Assembly: GCA_900618425.1 (NCBI GenBank) | Contig: UZAN01039565.1 | Span: 33,252-97,251, forward strand | Direction: 5' to 3' | DNA from: Echinostoma caproni | Lineage: Eukaryota; Platyhelminthes; Trematoda; Plagiorchiida; Echinostomatidae | Length of the DNA: 64,000 nucleotides | In this document: positions 10,107 to 22,200 of the stretch, one piece after another | Layout: every line of letters starts with the position of its first letter | Position numbering within the stretch: position 1 is the stretch's first letter | Made by a program: the position numbers and the translations under genes | Notes under the pieces: model-generated | Databases searched by the model: none | Told to the model about the DNA's origin: nothing | The model's input: the letters and a program-made list of their open reading frames with translations, nothing else

Positions 10107-10365
10107 GGTGGTGATGGCTCAATGGTCACCGGCGTGCTTTGGACCCTATGATCCGAGGTTCAGCACCCGCCACCGTCAGCCAACTTTGGTGGTACAGGCA
10201 GCTGTGCTGTCGTCCGGTTCAATATCACGCCTAACCTTTCGGGACCTTATGTGGTTCGCCACACCAAGTCAGGTGACTCAGGTTGTCAGTTTCCATCACT
10301 AAACAGTCGATCTTCTTGACTATGGGACTTTCCCCGCTGCTGTTCGTCACACGAAAGTGTGTAAT
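10107..10365 (+). repeat. tRNA-derived SINE (head at 10107-10174)
   Basis: The first 68 bases look like a tRNA. The ends GGTGGTG and CGCCACC pair over 7 bp with one G-T pair. TGGCTCAATGGT resembles the pol III A box and GGTTCAGCACC a decayed B box. About 190 bases of unrelated body follow, ending in an A-rich stretch with AATAAAAG near 10360. This is the usual SINE layout. The far boundary is approximate. Confidence 0.45.
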
Positions 10366-10369
10366 AAAA

Positions 10370-13300
10370 GAAGATGAAGGAAAAGAGTTGTTCACCTCTT
10401 CTATGCCAAGGTAATACACAATTGCTTCATTTTAAAATGCAGATGAAGCATTTGCGGAGAAATAAGCCGAAATATAGAGGAAACAGTGGAGTATCAAATA
10501 AAAATAATCGACGGTTGACTGACCACAAACAGAAATCAATTTGGGGTGGATACCGGAGTTGAGAAAACAGGCATGATAGAGTAACAACTCACACGGCCTG
10601 TTGGTGGCTTTCTTACAACTATCCACCGCTTTTGAAGCTGTTCTTCAATGAGGAATCAGTTCACTTTGCACGGTATATCCCTATTTGTCGGCTAATTCTC
10701 CATTGAACGCCCATGACAAACAAAGACAGAATATCGAACAGGTTTGTCTGATTCATAATTCTGTTAAATATAGTACGGTTTATCTTTGATCCAAAAAAAA
10801 TAAATATACGAGGCAAGAGATGATTATCTTGGATGACTATGGTCAGACGAGCTTCCATTAGGACCGGAAATGAATATCACCGTCACGGTTCATCCGGATG
10901 TGGCGGGTGTGGATAGCCAGCAGCTCTTATGCCCCCACAAGCGAACTGGTTTTAAACACCCGGAGATGAATAGGCGCGGCTTTCTTTGTGATTGCAGCAA
11001 ACGATACTGGACTTGTTCTGATGATCTGCTGTGCAACCCAATCAGAGTGAATGCCACATCCGGTTCTAGGACAGCCAACCAACCGTGATAGTTCGTCCAC
11101 ACTTCAGTGACAGAATATAAATTGTATAGTGAATGGTTCATAAACATCGAGAAGAAACAGGTGAAGGTTAGATTAGACACTTAGGGGTAGGTGTTTGTGT
11201 TTTTTATGAGCAAGTGTATTAGTGTGTTAGTACGCGAGCATGTGTGTGTGTGCCTGTACACAAGGAGAACGATAAGTCTGTCTCACTGTGCAAACAGGTT
11301 ATGGTCGAAACGAAACGTCAGCGGACATAAAGGAGATGTGAACAAAGGGTCAGCCAGATACAATGATACAATTTTCAGGAAGAGGGAAATGGCCAATCAA
11401 AGGAGATTGTTGTAAAACATACAAGCAAAATGGAAGCACAACGCACAAGTCGACTACTGCGGTTCCCGGTTAGCCTGAATAAGCGTAGGGTCGAATGTGA
11501 TGGATAATGTTTATTATTTCATTTCGACCACATTTCCAATGGTCGACATTGCCACCCACTGACCGGTGGCTGAAGATCAAAAGTACTGAATAGCGTCAGA
11601 AATCAATCAGACACCTAATAATTTTCAAACTTTAATTGCATGAAGAACCTTTTGAACTTCTGCTGAAATAATCGATAGCAACTAATATCACTGATTTAGG
11701 ATTGTTGCTTGAACTACACTTTCCTGCTGTAGCACTAAAGATAATTATTGGACAAAATTTAACAAGTGAGGAGAAGCCTACTAGAAAATAGCTATCCTGA
11801 GAATTTTATCGACCGTAATTGGACTAAACAGAATAAACCAGGAAAAATACGAAAAGCGGAGATGAAAATACTCATTATTAACCTACCATTCAAAGGTGAT
11901 GTTGCCGATGACTGGGTCAGTAGAATTTTATTTACCGCAGCGAAGTTCATTTTTACTGCCACGCAGTTAAGATGCGTGTTTTCTATGTCAGCAAACATCT
12001 GATACTACAACGAAAATAAGCTGCCTATATTGATCTCATCTACGATTGTCTATCAATTCAGGTCAAACGACAAGGGAGTTATCTCAACGTATCAAAGAAT
12101 GCAATCCGCGCTTACTCACACAGGGTGGGAGTGGAGTTGTGTAAAGGTCAATCGTTGCTCATCCGGTAGAGCCGAGACCTTTGATTGACATGCGCTATAC
12201 ATTCGAAAACATTTATCGAGTCTCACCACACCCATGGAGAGCCATACCGGTTCGGATGTTGGCAACCGCAGAGGCGATTTGCATCCGACTCATGATCAGT
12301 GCGCTCAACGAAAACTGATCAAAGACTTCACACTCCCCTGGCCAAGGAAAGAGAAAACAGCTTGTTCACATGACCATGGCGTAACATAGCGACTTTTGGT
12401 TGCGTAATCCAAACAGTATACCAATTAGGAGTTCCCTCGGGTTGATTGATTACCAAAGACACAACTCTGTTTGTTTGACCCTATTGAAATTGTTTCATAC
12501 AAATGTGATTGTAAAGGCTTTAAAATGAATTCACCGAAAATGTGTTCTCTTCCATGTGTTTGGAAATTTCTGCAGACAATTATCAACACAATTCCGTGTT
12601 TGATCACCATTTTGAGTGTGGTTCCTTTTCTTCATCTCAGTCTATCACGAGTACTAAACTAATTCGCAGCGATAGTTAGAGTTACAACCTTATCCTCTTG
12701 ACTGCGTGTGTTCAAACCCCAACACCATTATCCAAATTTAGTGAATAACAACGGTTTGATCAGTCACCTTCTCCTTTTCTGAAATTTATTTCACATCAGC
12801 ATGTACTCGCTATAAAAGAAGTAAAGAAATAATGTAATATAACAATAACGATGAACTCACCAGTATTTACAGTCACGTGATTTCAAATCGAATAAATCTT
12901 GGTATTTTTCTGGATGACGCTTACCATCCACGTGCCCCTAATACTTCAAATATACAATTCCGACTGAATGGTATGTACAACAGATCAGTTAGTAGTGTAG
13001 TAGCCAGTTGGAGTGAGGAATTAGCATGGATAAAATGCTCACTGGATTCAATAAAAGTGGCACACCATGATTCGTGCAATGTTCTTCTGACTAACCTTTA
13101 CCTTGAGAATATCTTTGTTGCGTGTCAAAATGTCAACTAGCTTACAATGCACTAACTACTACATGCTCAATAACACAAAAGATAATTTCATGGTTCCCGC
13201 CGAATTGAAAGATAAAAACCCACTGGAAGGTCCTGATACTTGAAGATACCATGTGGTGTAATGCTTAGCTTTCTGTTTCACGGAGCACCCTAAGGACAGA

Positions 13301-14580
13301 TTTTCTGACATCCCAGATGAAGTTGAGGCGAGTGATCTGCAGTGTATACATAATACACCTTTAGACTACGGCTGCCCAATCGATACTCCATGTATAAAGT
13401 TCCTAATGCTGATTTTATCACAGTGCATTGCAATGATGCCTCCATTCCCCGGGGATTTACAGGTGATGAAAAATTCAGCCCTCAACAAAAGCCGATTGAC
13501 TTCTTTTCTGAAAGGAACCTAGTCTATCATGATCGAGGAAATTCATCGTATTCCAAAGATTTTGAGAAAGAATTTGATTTTACTCCACACCGAACTCTGT
13601 TCCTGTAGATACAATTACGTTGGTAGAACTGTGAAAAACAGTCTATTAATAATTTCATGGCCACATTCATCATCATATTACGCGCCAAACTATACTAGGT
13701 CTGTGCGTGTTTTAAAGGTGCGGCAATGAGAAAACTGAACCTGAAATGCTCTCGCAGAGAAACAAAGAAATCCCCACTCGGTCCTTCGTTCATCCTTTGA
13801 TGCGCATTGTGTGGAGCAATCGTTTACTTGTATGTTATCCAAAAACTCGAATGATTTGCGTAATCTATGCTAACTTTCATTTGTTGTTTGATGTTTAAAA
13901 ACGGAATCCAAAGTTCCCTTCTCTGTATTTTTCACCTTCATCGAAGATAACCACGAAAATCGAAACGAAAAATGTGGGAATAAGACAGTTTGCATCAGAT
14001 TATTTGCCTTCTCTGAGTCTATCCAAATAACATGAAATCACTTTCTTCCTATTGACTTAGTATACTATCGATACTCAGAAAGAGGAAAAGAGACAGTTGG
14101 ACCACGATAATTTAATCATTCACTTATGTTGCAAGTGGAAATGCGTCGACGGGGCTCCAGAAAATACAAATCTTTGGAGAGAATGGAGCTGACATCCAGT
14201 ACTGCTCGACCACTGTTCACGTGGCGGCAGCTGAATCAACGATTCGCACATGAAGTTCCATCGTAGGTGATGTGGATATCCGGAATTTACTTGATGGAAG
14301 GCGGGCCGGTTTTATTTTATAAAATATGCTGTTTGAGGATTCAGTGGCTATCTGCTCGATTATCAGTCTGTGCTTCGAAACAAGCTCCAACTAGCTGATG
14401 ATGCCTCATAGTAGGTTTGTGATCTGAATGATTTCCGTGACTGTGCGTAACTGGCGTCACTCACGAATGACTGCGTCAGAATGAAGCCTCCAAGACGCTT
14501 CAATATCAAGTAAAAGGAGTGCTCAGCGCAATAGATATCCATCGACTAGAAGTTTCCTGATTATTGTCTACTTAGTTTCC
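10370..14580. other. No firm gene; one SINE body fragment
   Basis: Contains the SINE-like segment at 11355-11440, described separately. At 12170-12320 a GC-richer block is open in one plus-strand frame for about 40 codons, with no recognised motif. Other open frames are short. No splice-supported exon was found. Confidence 0.35.
11355..11440 (-). repeat. SINE body fragment (same family as 21745-21904 and 27050-27190)
   Basis: The segment around TTTTCAGGAAGAG ... CCAATCAAAGGA ... GCAAAATGGAAG aligns with 21769-21830 and more loosely with 27060-27125. In those copies a tRNA-like head follows at the right, so the element runs on the minus strand. The head is too decayed here to be identified. 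Confidence 0.4.
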
Positions 14581-14589
14581 CCTACATGG

Positions 14590-15142
14590 GATGCAGCAAA
14601 TGGATTGGTAACGTGGAGGTAAGCCGTCATGTGTTTGGAAGTCTGTCAGGGGTAAACCTGCTAGTACACCGAACTTAGATGAGTAGACTTCGCTGGCCAG
14701 GGCACGTATTGCGTATGACCTACTACCGTCTGCCGCACCGCGCTTTGTTCGCTGTAGCCGCTCCTGAATATAGTAAACCATATGGCGCGGTCGACGTGGA
14801 GACGGGGCATAAAGAAATGCACAGAGCCATTAAGTAGAGTAAGTGTTTAGTGTCGTCCCGGTTGGGGTCCGAAAAACTCCACAACTGGTAGATTGGAGGC
14901 ACTCAAGGATATGGCGGTGAACCGACAGCAGTGGCGATCTTGTTATGGTTTCTTATCAGGTCAGAATGCTTGAAAAGGTGTATACGCACAGCTAGATTGT
15001 GTACTCTATGTGTTGATCAAAGATATTCACTTCCTTTCCGCCTCCCTGAAAGTAGGCCAGGTCTCTGTCCACCTTATATATTCTCACAAAGTTTATATGC
15101 ATTGCGAGTATAGTAGCGTCCAGTGAATGATGATGATGACGG
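14590..15142 (+). mobile_element. RTE-type LINE, 3' fragment
   Basis: In one frame the sequence reads RLRWPGHVLRMTYYRLPHRA then LFAVAAPEYSKP. Further on, GGTQGYGGEPTAVAILLWFL and IRSECLKRC follow. The same blocks occur in the minus-strand copy at 61.8-62.7 kb (RFRWLGHVSRLPSHRLPQRA; EPTAVAFLLSFLIRSECLKK). R.RW.GH..RM...R.P..AL is the characteristic C-terminal motif of RTE-clade proteins. The 3' end finishes in a short GATGATGATG tract, the usual RTE tail. The copy is 5' truncated and carries stops. Confidence 0.75.
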
Positions 15143-16410
15143 TGACAGATCCAAATTTAGTAGAGTACCCTGAAAGACGTAATTCTGACGGTGGTTGACA
15201 TCAAAGTAAATCACAGACAATTAGAATTTTGCAATGATTGACTTGTAGGCTGCATATTTATCCAGTTCTTTCTAGATTTCTTTTTACGTTCCCTCATGTT
15301 TTCACCGTGCAGTCGAATCCAACCCGTCGCCGCTCCCGGAGAACTGAAGAAAATTGTTAGAGATCTGGACCAATTATGATCGCCTCGCTGCACGACGCGC
15401 GGGGCCACACCAACAATTCCGAAGTTTGCCCATTTGTGGACCCATTCAAATAAAATAGACACTTGAACTCCACCGGTTTGCATATAGCTTGTCTGCCTTT
15501 CGGGCAAGCTTTTCCGTGAATTAACCGGATCAAATCTGCTCCTGATCTTCCTTTTAGAATAATTTTGCTGGGACAGAGTAGAAAATTCAAGTTATATGCT
15601 ACTGCCTAAATGTATGATGTAATTGGGTCAGCCTCTTTGGAATTTGAAATCCTATTAGTTAGGTTGAGTTTTTTCCATTTCGGAATCACCAGCGGGCGAA
15701 TGAACTTCATTGAAGTGGACACTGGTGAACATTGGTGATTGTATTCTGTAAATTATTTTCATATCACGAATGAGAATCGGGCAATTTGGAAGCAAGTTAG
15801 GGAAAACCAACAATCCGATTGGCAAAAGTGATGTAATAACACATTTCACATGGAGCCAATATTACATCAGTATGCGTGTGATTTGACTGGTGGTTCCGAA
15901 ACACGATTGGGGGCTAGGTAGTTGGTGGTGGTTTTGGTGTTGGTGGGGAACATTAATGTGAAGATTCCAGAAGCGGTTATTCGTACGTTTGATGATAGCA
16001 TGCTTTTACCTGAGGGAAAGAGATGAAACGGAATGACACAGAGTTGGAACATTCCTTTTGGTAGGCGAAATACAGACATATTCGTTTCATGCGTACCACA
16101 ACGGTCAACGGATTGCGATTGTCTTGAACGGCAAAACAAGCGGAGATGAACAATGCAAGTTTTCTACGCAATGTCCGAATTTCGCACTACGAGTATTGAA
16201 TAACAGTGCACCAAAATCCTGAAATCTCTAAAATGTCTCATATGTGGTTTCCGGAACGTGTTGGTTACTAATATATCCAGATTGGAGGCATGAAAATTTT
16301 TTCAACTTTATCTAACCATGAAGTTAGCGTGGATAGTAAAACACTGTATGGTTAGAATCTCATTGAGAATCAAGTGTACTGATGCATTCCAACGGATTTA
16401 TCAGTGTCAT

Positions 16411-16411
16411 T

Positions 16412-16452
<41 letters not shown>

Positions 16453-16453
16453 T
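16411..16453 (+). repeat. (ATC)n microsatellite
   Basis: About 14 tandem ATC units. Tracts of this type end RTE elements elsewhere in the window, but no RTE protein motif was found beside this one. Confidence 0.95.
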
Positions 16454-17254
16454 ACTGCACTTCAGAACATTTTTCTTTCCACAATAACTTGCATGCATAC
16501 TACCATTATTACTACTATTGCTGTCACTCTCACCGTTACTAGCACATTCAACCTCCTGATATATCGCATCCTTTTGGAGCTTTGAAACAGTGAATAAAAT
16601 GGCAGAAACTACGACATAGCCTGTTAGTCTACAGTGTGTGCTTTTAAGTAGTATTAAAATCCTATTTGTAAATATGCGGAAAAATAAAAATAATCATCAA
16701 AAGCTGTGTCACTTTGATCACTTGCTCTTATTAGACATAATAAACTAATGTTTATTTGAAGCGGAATTTAGGCAAAGTGTGTCTCACTCGTTGTTTATGT
16801 ATCGAAGAAAGTGGAATGATTTGTGAGGGCCTCAGCTGTGCATTTCATATTATAATCATATTATTTTCATATTTTCAGTTTTTGACATCTGTTTTTCCCC
16901 TAAATTGCCCAATTTTGATTTTGAAAATTTTTCTGACACATTTACCGGATTACTATTTCAAATATTAACCCAGTCAATGACAATGTAAGATGGACCACAG
17001 AATTGAGTACATGGCATCCAACATCATCTAAAACGGTTCGGTCTACAATGACATAACAATTATAGGGCACAGTTTACTAGTCGTACCAGGTCGTACCTAC
17101 GTGATTTAATTTTAAATTCTGAGGGATAAGCGCATTCGAGAGCAATCTCGTTATGTAAGACAAGTGAAACATCCGTCCCTGGGTGTACGCAGTTCATTGA
17201 CTTTCTCCAAATAGTCGAAGCTCCCATGATTGTGCACTCTATTCATGCTTTTCT

Positions 17255-17288
17255 GGTTGTCGTTGTTGGTGTTGTTGTTGTTGTTGTT
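17255..17288 (+). repeat. (GTT)n microsatellite
   Basis: About eleven GTT-like units, some imperfect (GTC, GGT). Confidence 0.9.
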
Positions 17289-18717
17289 ACCGCGGGGCAC
17301 TGAAAGCGATCGCTAATTTGGTCCTGGTTAGGGTTGGTTGACATTAATACAGCCGTTATTAGTCATGATTTCGTTGACTGATTAAGCTCAACACACGATG
17401 CTACAAATTGCATTGATCAAACATAGCAAACATCTCGTAAGACTCAGGTGGTAACTGATACGATAACCTTTGACCAGTGTCCAATTTTTTCAGTGAACCA
17501 ACCAGGACAGCCGTGATTGTCGTTTGCACAGGCGTGTCAGTGCGACAGCGCTTATTGATCGAATGGGAATCTAACAATTTACACCTAATCCATGCTTGTC
17601 AGCTATTACCATCGCGATTTCCGTTGACCCGCTAACACGGTCGCGTGAGCCAATTGCCTTCGCAAAATCCAGGCTGTTCTCTATGGGGAACCTATTGTGC
17701 TTTTCACGCAGTGCCAAACCTTGCCAAAGTTGTCTCATCAACTGCACTGACCTTAACGTTGATTTTCTGGAACTACAACAGTGTTGACAATGTCCCCTAT
17801 AATCTTTCTATCCGATATAATCCTATCAAACGGTTTTCCTTGAAATACCAAATGATTTTACGACAGAGCTCTGAGTTGCCACTGGTAGATGCCGCATTTC
17901 CAAAACATTCTGCTTCCTTTTGATAGATGGCATTTGCACATTCCCACATCAACTGACACCGTATTGAACTGGTAATGTTTGTGTACCTTCCTCACACCGA
18001 TTATTCAATCAGCGAACCGTGTAGGGCGTGAATTACACTCGCTGAAATGTCATTGGTTGAATGCGACACTCAGCAGATTGGCTGGTCAGTGGCCAACCCG
18101 TACATCGGTCAACGAGCAAGTGAATAAGTTTTCGCCCGTTTTCTCCGCTATCAAACAAAAATTAGAATGAAATCAAAGTTCATCTGCTTCACTACTCCTG
18201 TTATAGCAATTCATTCAGATCTTATGATTTCGTGTGTCATTTGGCGTTACCAGCAGGATAGTGTTCCCGTTTCGGACTTACTCTCCCTATTGTTACGCGA
18301 GTGACCACTGAGGACAGAGCTCTTCGTTTGAAGGGGTAGTGAAAATCTCTCCAACTGTGGCAGTAATATTCCGACCTTTGGGGTTCATTGCGTTCTATGG
18401 CCCTTGTCTTGAAGGTTTATGTCTAATTTCGACCCACGGAGAAAGTATCTGCCAGTGTACCATCGTAACCCCATAACCCACCAACCCACCCCACCCGTTC
18501 CATCGTTCTCCCATTGTCGTCCGCGCGCCAAGCCTCCTATCGTCTCCATCTGCAACACACGACCTGGGAAACATCCTGTCGCTCACGTTTGTCTAATCCG
18601 CTGCGCACGGGGACCCCGGAGCACTTTCGCATTACAATATATTGTATTATTTTGAGTTAAAACTTTGGAATCCGTTGAATCGACTTATTCATCATATTCA
18701 TCATCACATCGAGTATG

Positions 18718-18723
18718 TTTATT
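18718..18723 (-). terminator. Possible polyadenylation signal of the secreted-protein gene
   Basis: AATAAA on the minus strand, about 280 bases after the stop codon at 19001-19003. It is the first canonical hexamer noticed downstream. Its use is inferred. Confidence 0.4.
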
Positions 18724-19000
18724 TTCCTTCGTTAGTCTACGATTCAAACGATGTGTGATCATGGCAAGAAAGCAAACTGTATGAAACATCCAGCTTTGAT
18801 CACACACAAAAATCTGGATTATCCTGGTTTCACTTGATAATGTATCAAATAATTGTCCATTTTCCCCCTTTCTCGGACTCTGTATTCCCTGATATACAGA
18901 TCGTATTTAACATAGAGTTATATTCTATAGTCTGTTCTAGTCTGATAATGCGAATACAAACAAAAAATGATTTGATTACGCAACAGTAATGAGACATGAA

Positions 19001-19222
19001 TCAAAACAAATCAGGATTTCTCACCATCAGCATGTAGTCCAACATTTGATGCGTTTTCATCAGCACGTCAATGTGTTTCAACAGTGTGAGCGTGTCCGCC
19101 TCATCGCTGGGCTTGCAAAGTTTGGTGTGCTCACACAGTTTGTTTAGTGTTTTCTGAAAGACCTGACAACTGGATGTTTCCAGCCCACGTTTGTTTGTCA
19201 CGTCTGTTAAACAGTCACTAAC
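19001..19222 (-). CDS. Exon 3 of the secreted acidic protein (Cys-containing C-terminus)
   Basis: The acceptor CACCCCATCACAG precedes GTTAGTGAC at 19222, continuing the exon 2 frame in phase 0. It encodes 73 residues: VSDCLTDVTNKRG, then cysteines in SSCQVF, KLCEHT and KLCKPS, then a probable helix DTLTLLKHIDVLMKTHQMLD, ending MVRNPDLF and TGA at 19001-19003. The cysteine spacing and the change from low complexity to an ordered sequence suggest a small disulfide-stabilised domain. Confidence 0.78.
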   Translation of the reverse strand, partial: VSDCLTDVTNKRGLETSSCQVFQKTLNKLCEHTKLCKPSDEADTLTLLKHIDVLMKTHQMLDYMLMVRNPDLF

Positions 19223-22200
19223 CTGTGATGGGGTGTGTTTGATCGCGGGTTTGGAGTGGAGTTGGGAATGGAACAAATTTGAAATGAGAAAAAGAGAGAT
19301 GGTATATCAACAGCCTTTTTGAGAGAAAATCCATACAAAAACTAGTTCCGAATGGATTAGTTTAACGAGCAATCGAATGATTCGTAACTCCATGTTCGCT
19401 TAATACCGCTTGGGGTTATCAGACCGAATCCGTATAACGCATATCATCTAATGATCTCATACGATTCACTATTCCAAGTATAGGGTAAAGGTGGTCGATC
19501 GCCATAGGTGAACGGTAGATCCTCTCGACGATCTATTCCAACCTTTCAGATACACACCATTCGACTGGTGTACATCAAAACGCGATTTTGGTCTGAAATC
19601 CACTCTCAGCTCATAATTGGAATATCTAAACGATAGAAAAAGAAATGCGAGACCAGTATCAGTTACACCAAATTTGATTATCTTCATCATAAAATGTTAG
19701 CTTACTGCCATGCTCTCTACAGAATCTTCTTATACACGAATTCACAGCTACTGGGGTGTGTGCTGAATTGTTGTGTAGGCTGGTATCCATGGCAGGGTAG
19801 TTGTGAATTCCGTATAGTTCAATGATAAAACAGGACTGCATGATAGTCCGGTCTTTGGTTCCCCACACAAACTCACAACATTTGCAAACAAGGGACCAGT
19901 TCAAATGAGAACAGAACAGCTGTTCTTTTTCGTTCGTATAGTGTTACCGAAAGTTTCAACGGGTTTATGAATATGTGCACGGTATCAAGAACAAATGGAA
20001 ATCCCGGGATGAATCTATTCGAATTTTATTGTTTATCGTTGCGTGTTTGGACATAAGAGTGACAGAAGACAAATTGTTATGAGATTTTCTCAAATGATTC
20101 GGTTTTTCCTCAGTGATTATTTTGTTGCTTATATAAGCTGTACTGATTCTGAAACATTTCGCGCTAAAAAAAGGAAAAAATTTCGAATCACTTTATTTAG
20201 GTGATCCAACGGAACGGTAAAAAATATCAGCCCGATTGCATCGTGAATCGGAGCCGCTAACGAGTGACAGTGGTTATCCTAATTGAACACAACGCACGTA
20301 GCAGCAGCATCATCGGATGATCAGTCAACGTGATCTACAACACGACCAGCATGATAGATGAAATTGATTTTAGGAAACGAATGAAAGGAAGGATTATGTT
20401 GCATCAGTGCCAAATGGACCTTATTTATTTGATTAGAAAAGTTCGAAATTCGTTGACAAGATGTCGTTTTTATACAGTCTTGGAAATTTTGATTAGCTAG
20501 CTGTTTAAGTCCATTTTTCTCTTTTTGGTGATCTATTCCAACAAAGAGTTATTGACCGTAATATCGCGGTAAGCAAGTAAAATGTTTGGATCATCCGGAT
20601 TTGTCCATAGACTAAGAACTCTAATTTACCCCGAGCCTTATCTCAGAAACATATTAGGTGGTTATCCGTCTTCCTGATGTACAGATCATTTTGACTAATC
20701 TAAGCCGTAAGTGTGCGGGAGTGAAACAGTTCTGGAATCAAATCGCAAAATATCCCATTTTTGTGGTTCTTTTCAAATTTCTATTACTGAGAAACAAAGT
20801 TTCAAATTGAGTATGTTCGGTTCCAGTACTAATAATTGAATGAAAGGCTACCAAATTGTTCAACTTTTGTGTGTACTTATCATGTCAATTGTTTCATTTC
20901 GAATGGTCCTCGAAGTGAGAAGGGCGTTGTCACTCCTGAATTGGTTGTCCCCGAGCTGCGTGCTTGTCACTATTTATTAAACTTAGTTCTCACATGGCTT
21001 GCCGTTCAACCCCCTCGCCACCCCACCGCCTAGATGGCGTGGTTCTTTCTGGGTGATGATGTCGTGTGTTGTAGGCTACTTCAGGCACAGTCCATTTTAA
21101 ACCGCTTTCTGTTAAAGGTAGGAGGGGGAAGAACACGCAGCAGTTTTCACTGATGACTGGAAAAATGACCAGTCAGTGATGCATTTTGAGCGGTTCCTCA
21201 CAGAAATTGTAGGACAAATAGAAAGGCATTCGAAATTGTTACGCCTTCAGCTACCCCCAGCAGATAAGTCAAAAGACTTGTGGGTAAAAGTTCTACCTAG
21301 GAGCCAGGTTGGAGATGATCTCGTTCAGGAAGCCAATTAGAGAGAAGTAATGGATTGCACAATCCCATATCCAAGTTTGAGTTTAACTCCACCTCAAGAA
21401 GTATTGACATTTGGACCACTTCCAGGTGCCTAATCTTCTCTTTGACCTTGAAGACAACCAATCACGTCATCCTGCTTCGAAGAGTAGATAAGCACTATAG
21501 AATCAGACAATTCCCTCCACTGAAGATTGGAAATCAATCATACGGAAAGTTAAGCAGTAAAATATTAGATGCAATAAATCAGCACAAAAATTGTCCTCTT
21601 TTGCAAACGGGAAAACTAATATCACACTACTATCCGACTTGTGGACTGACTGGATACTTCATTTCATCCTTGAATGATCCGCCAGAGTTTAGTTTTCAAA
21701 CACTTATCATATTTCTTTCTTTTCTCTTTTTTTAACTTACTTCCTTTTATTGCATATACAAATACACCATTTTCAGGAAGAGAAAAGCGGCTAATCAAAG
21801 GACTGCCACGTAACACGCAATGGGAAGGTCAGGCGGTGGTGCTGGGATTCGAACACATCCCCTGGGTGATAACTTGGTGACGTTACCACCGGGCCACCAC
21901 CGCCTGCGTTGTATATCATTCGTCATTTCCATTTTCAATTAGGTCGAGTTCTCATCTCATTCCGATCGAGATAAACATACGAAGAGACCAGGACACGAAA
22001 ATATCCCCCGTTCAGGATTGAATGGTTTTGACAAAGACGGAACGACCGCTAAATCGCACTTCACACTTCAGACGTGAATGAGCTCTTTGGCTTTCAGATA
22101 CGCATTTTGAGTGCCTATCTGCACAACCGCGTAAATGAATTGCACCGTATTGAAACTTTCATTTTTTATATATTTACATGTTCACCGTTCCATTGCATTT

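Larger units (their letters stand above)
15145..18710. other. No recognisable gene; microsatellites and GC-rich blocks
   Basis: Holds the (ATC)n and (GTT)n tracts listed separately. Blocks at 17500-17800 and 18380-18640 are GC-richer, with overlapping open frames on both strands but no motif or convincing splice sites. They may be old repeat sequence. Confidence 0.35.

Noticed and set aside
12151..12187. tRNA-like GCTCATCCGGTAGAGC
   Set aside because: No B box or acceptor pairing at the right distance.
16318..16542. Frame with a long histidine run
   Set aside because: Produced by the (ATC)n microsatellite read in one frame.
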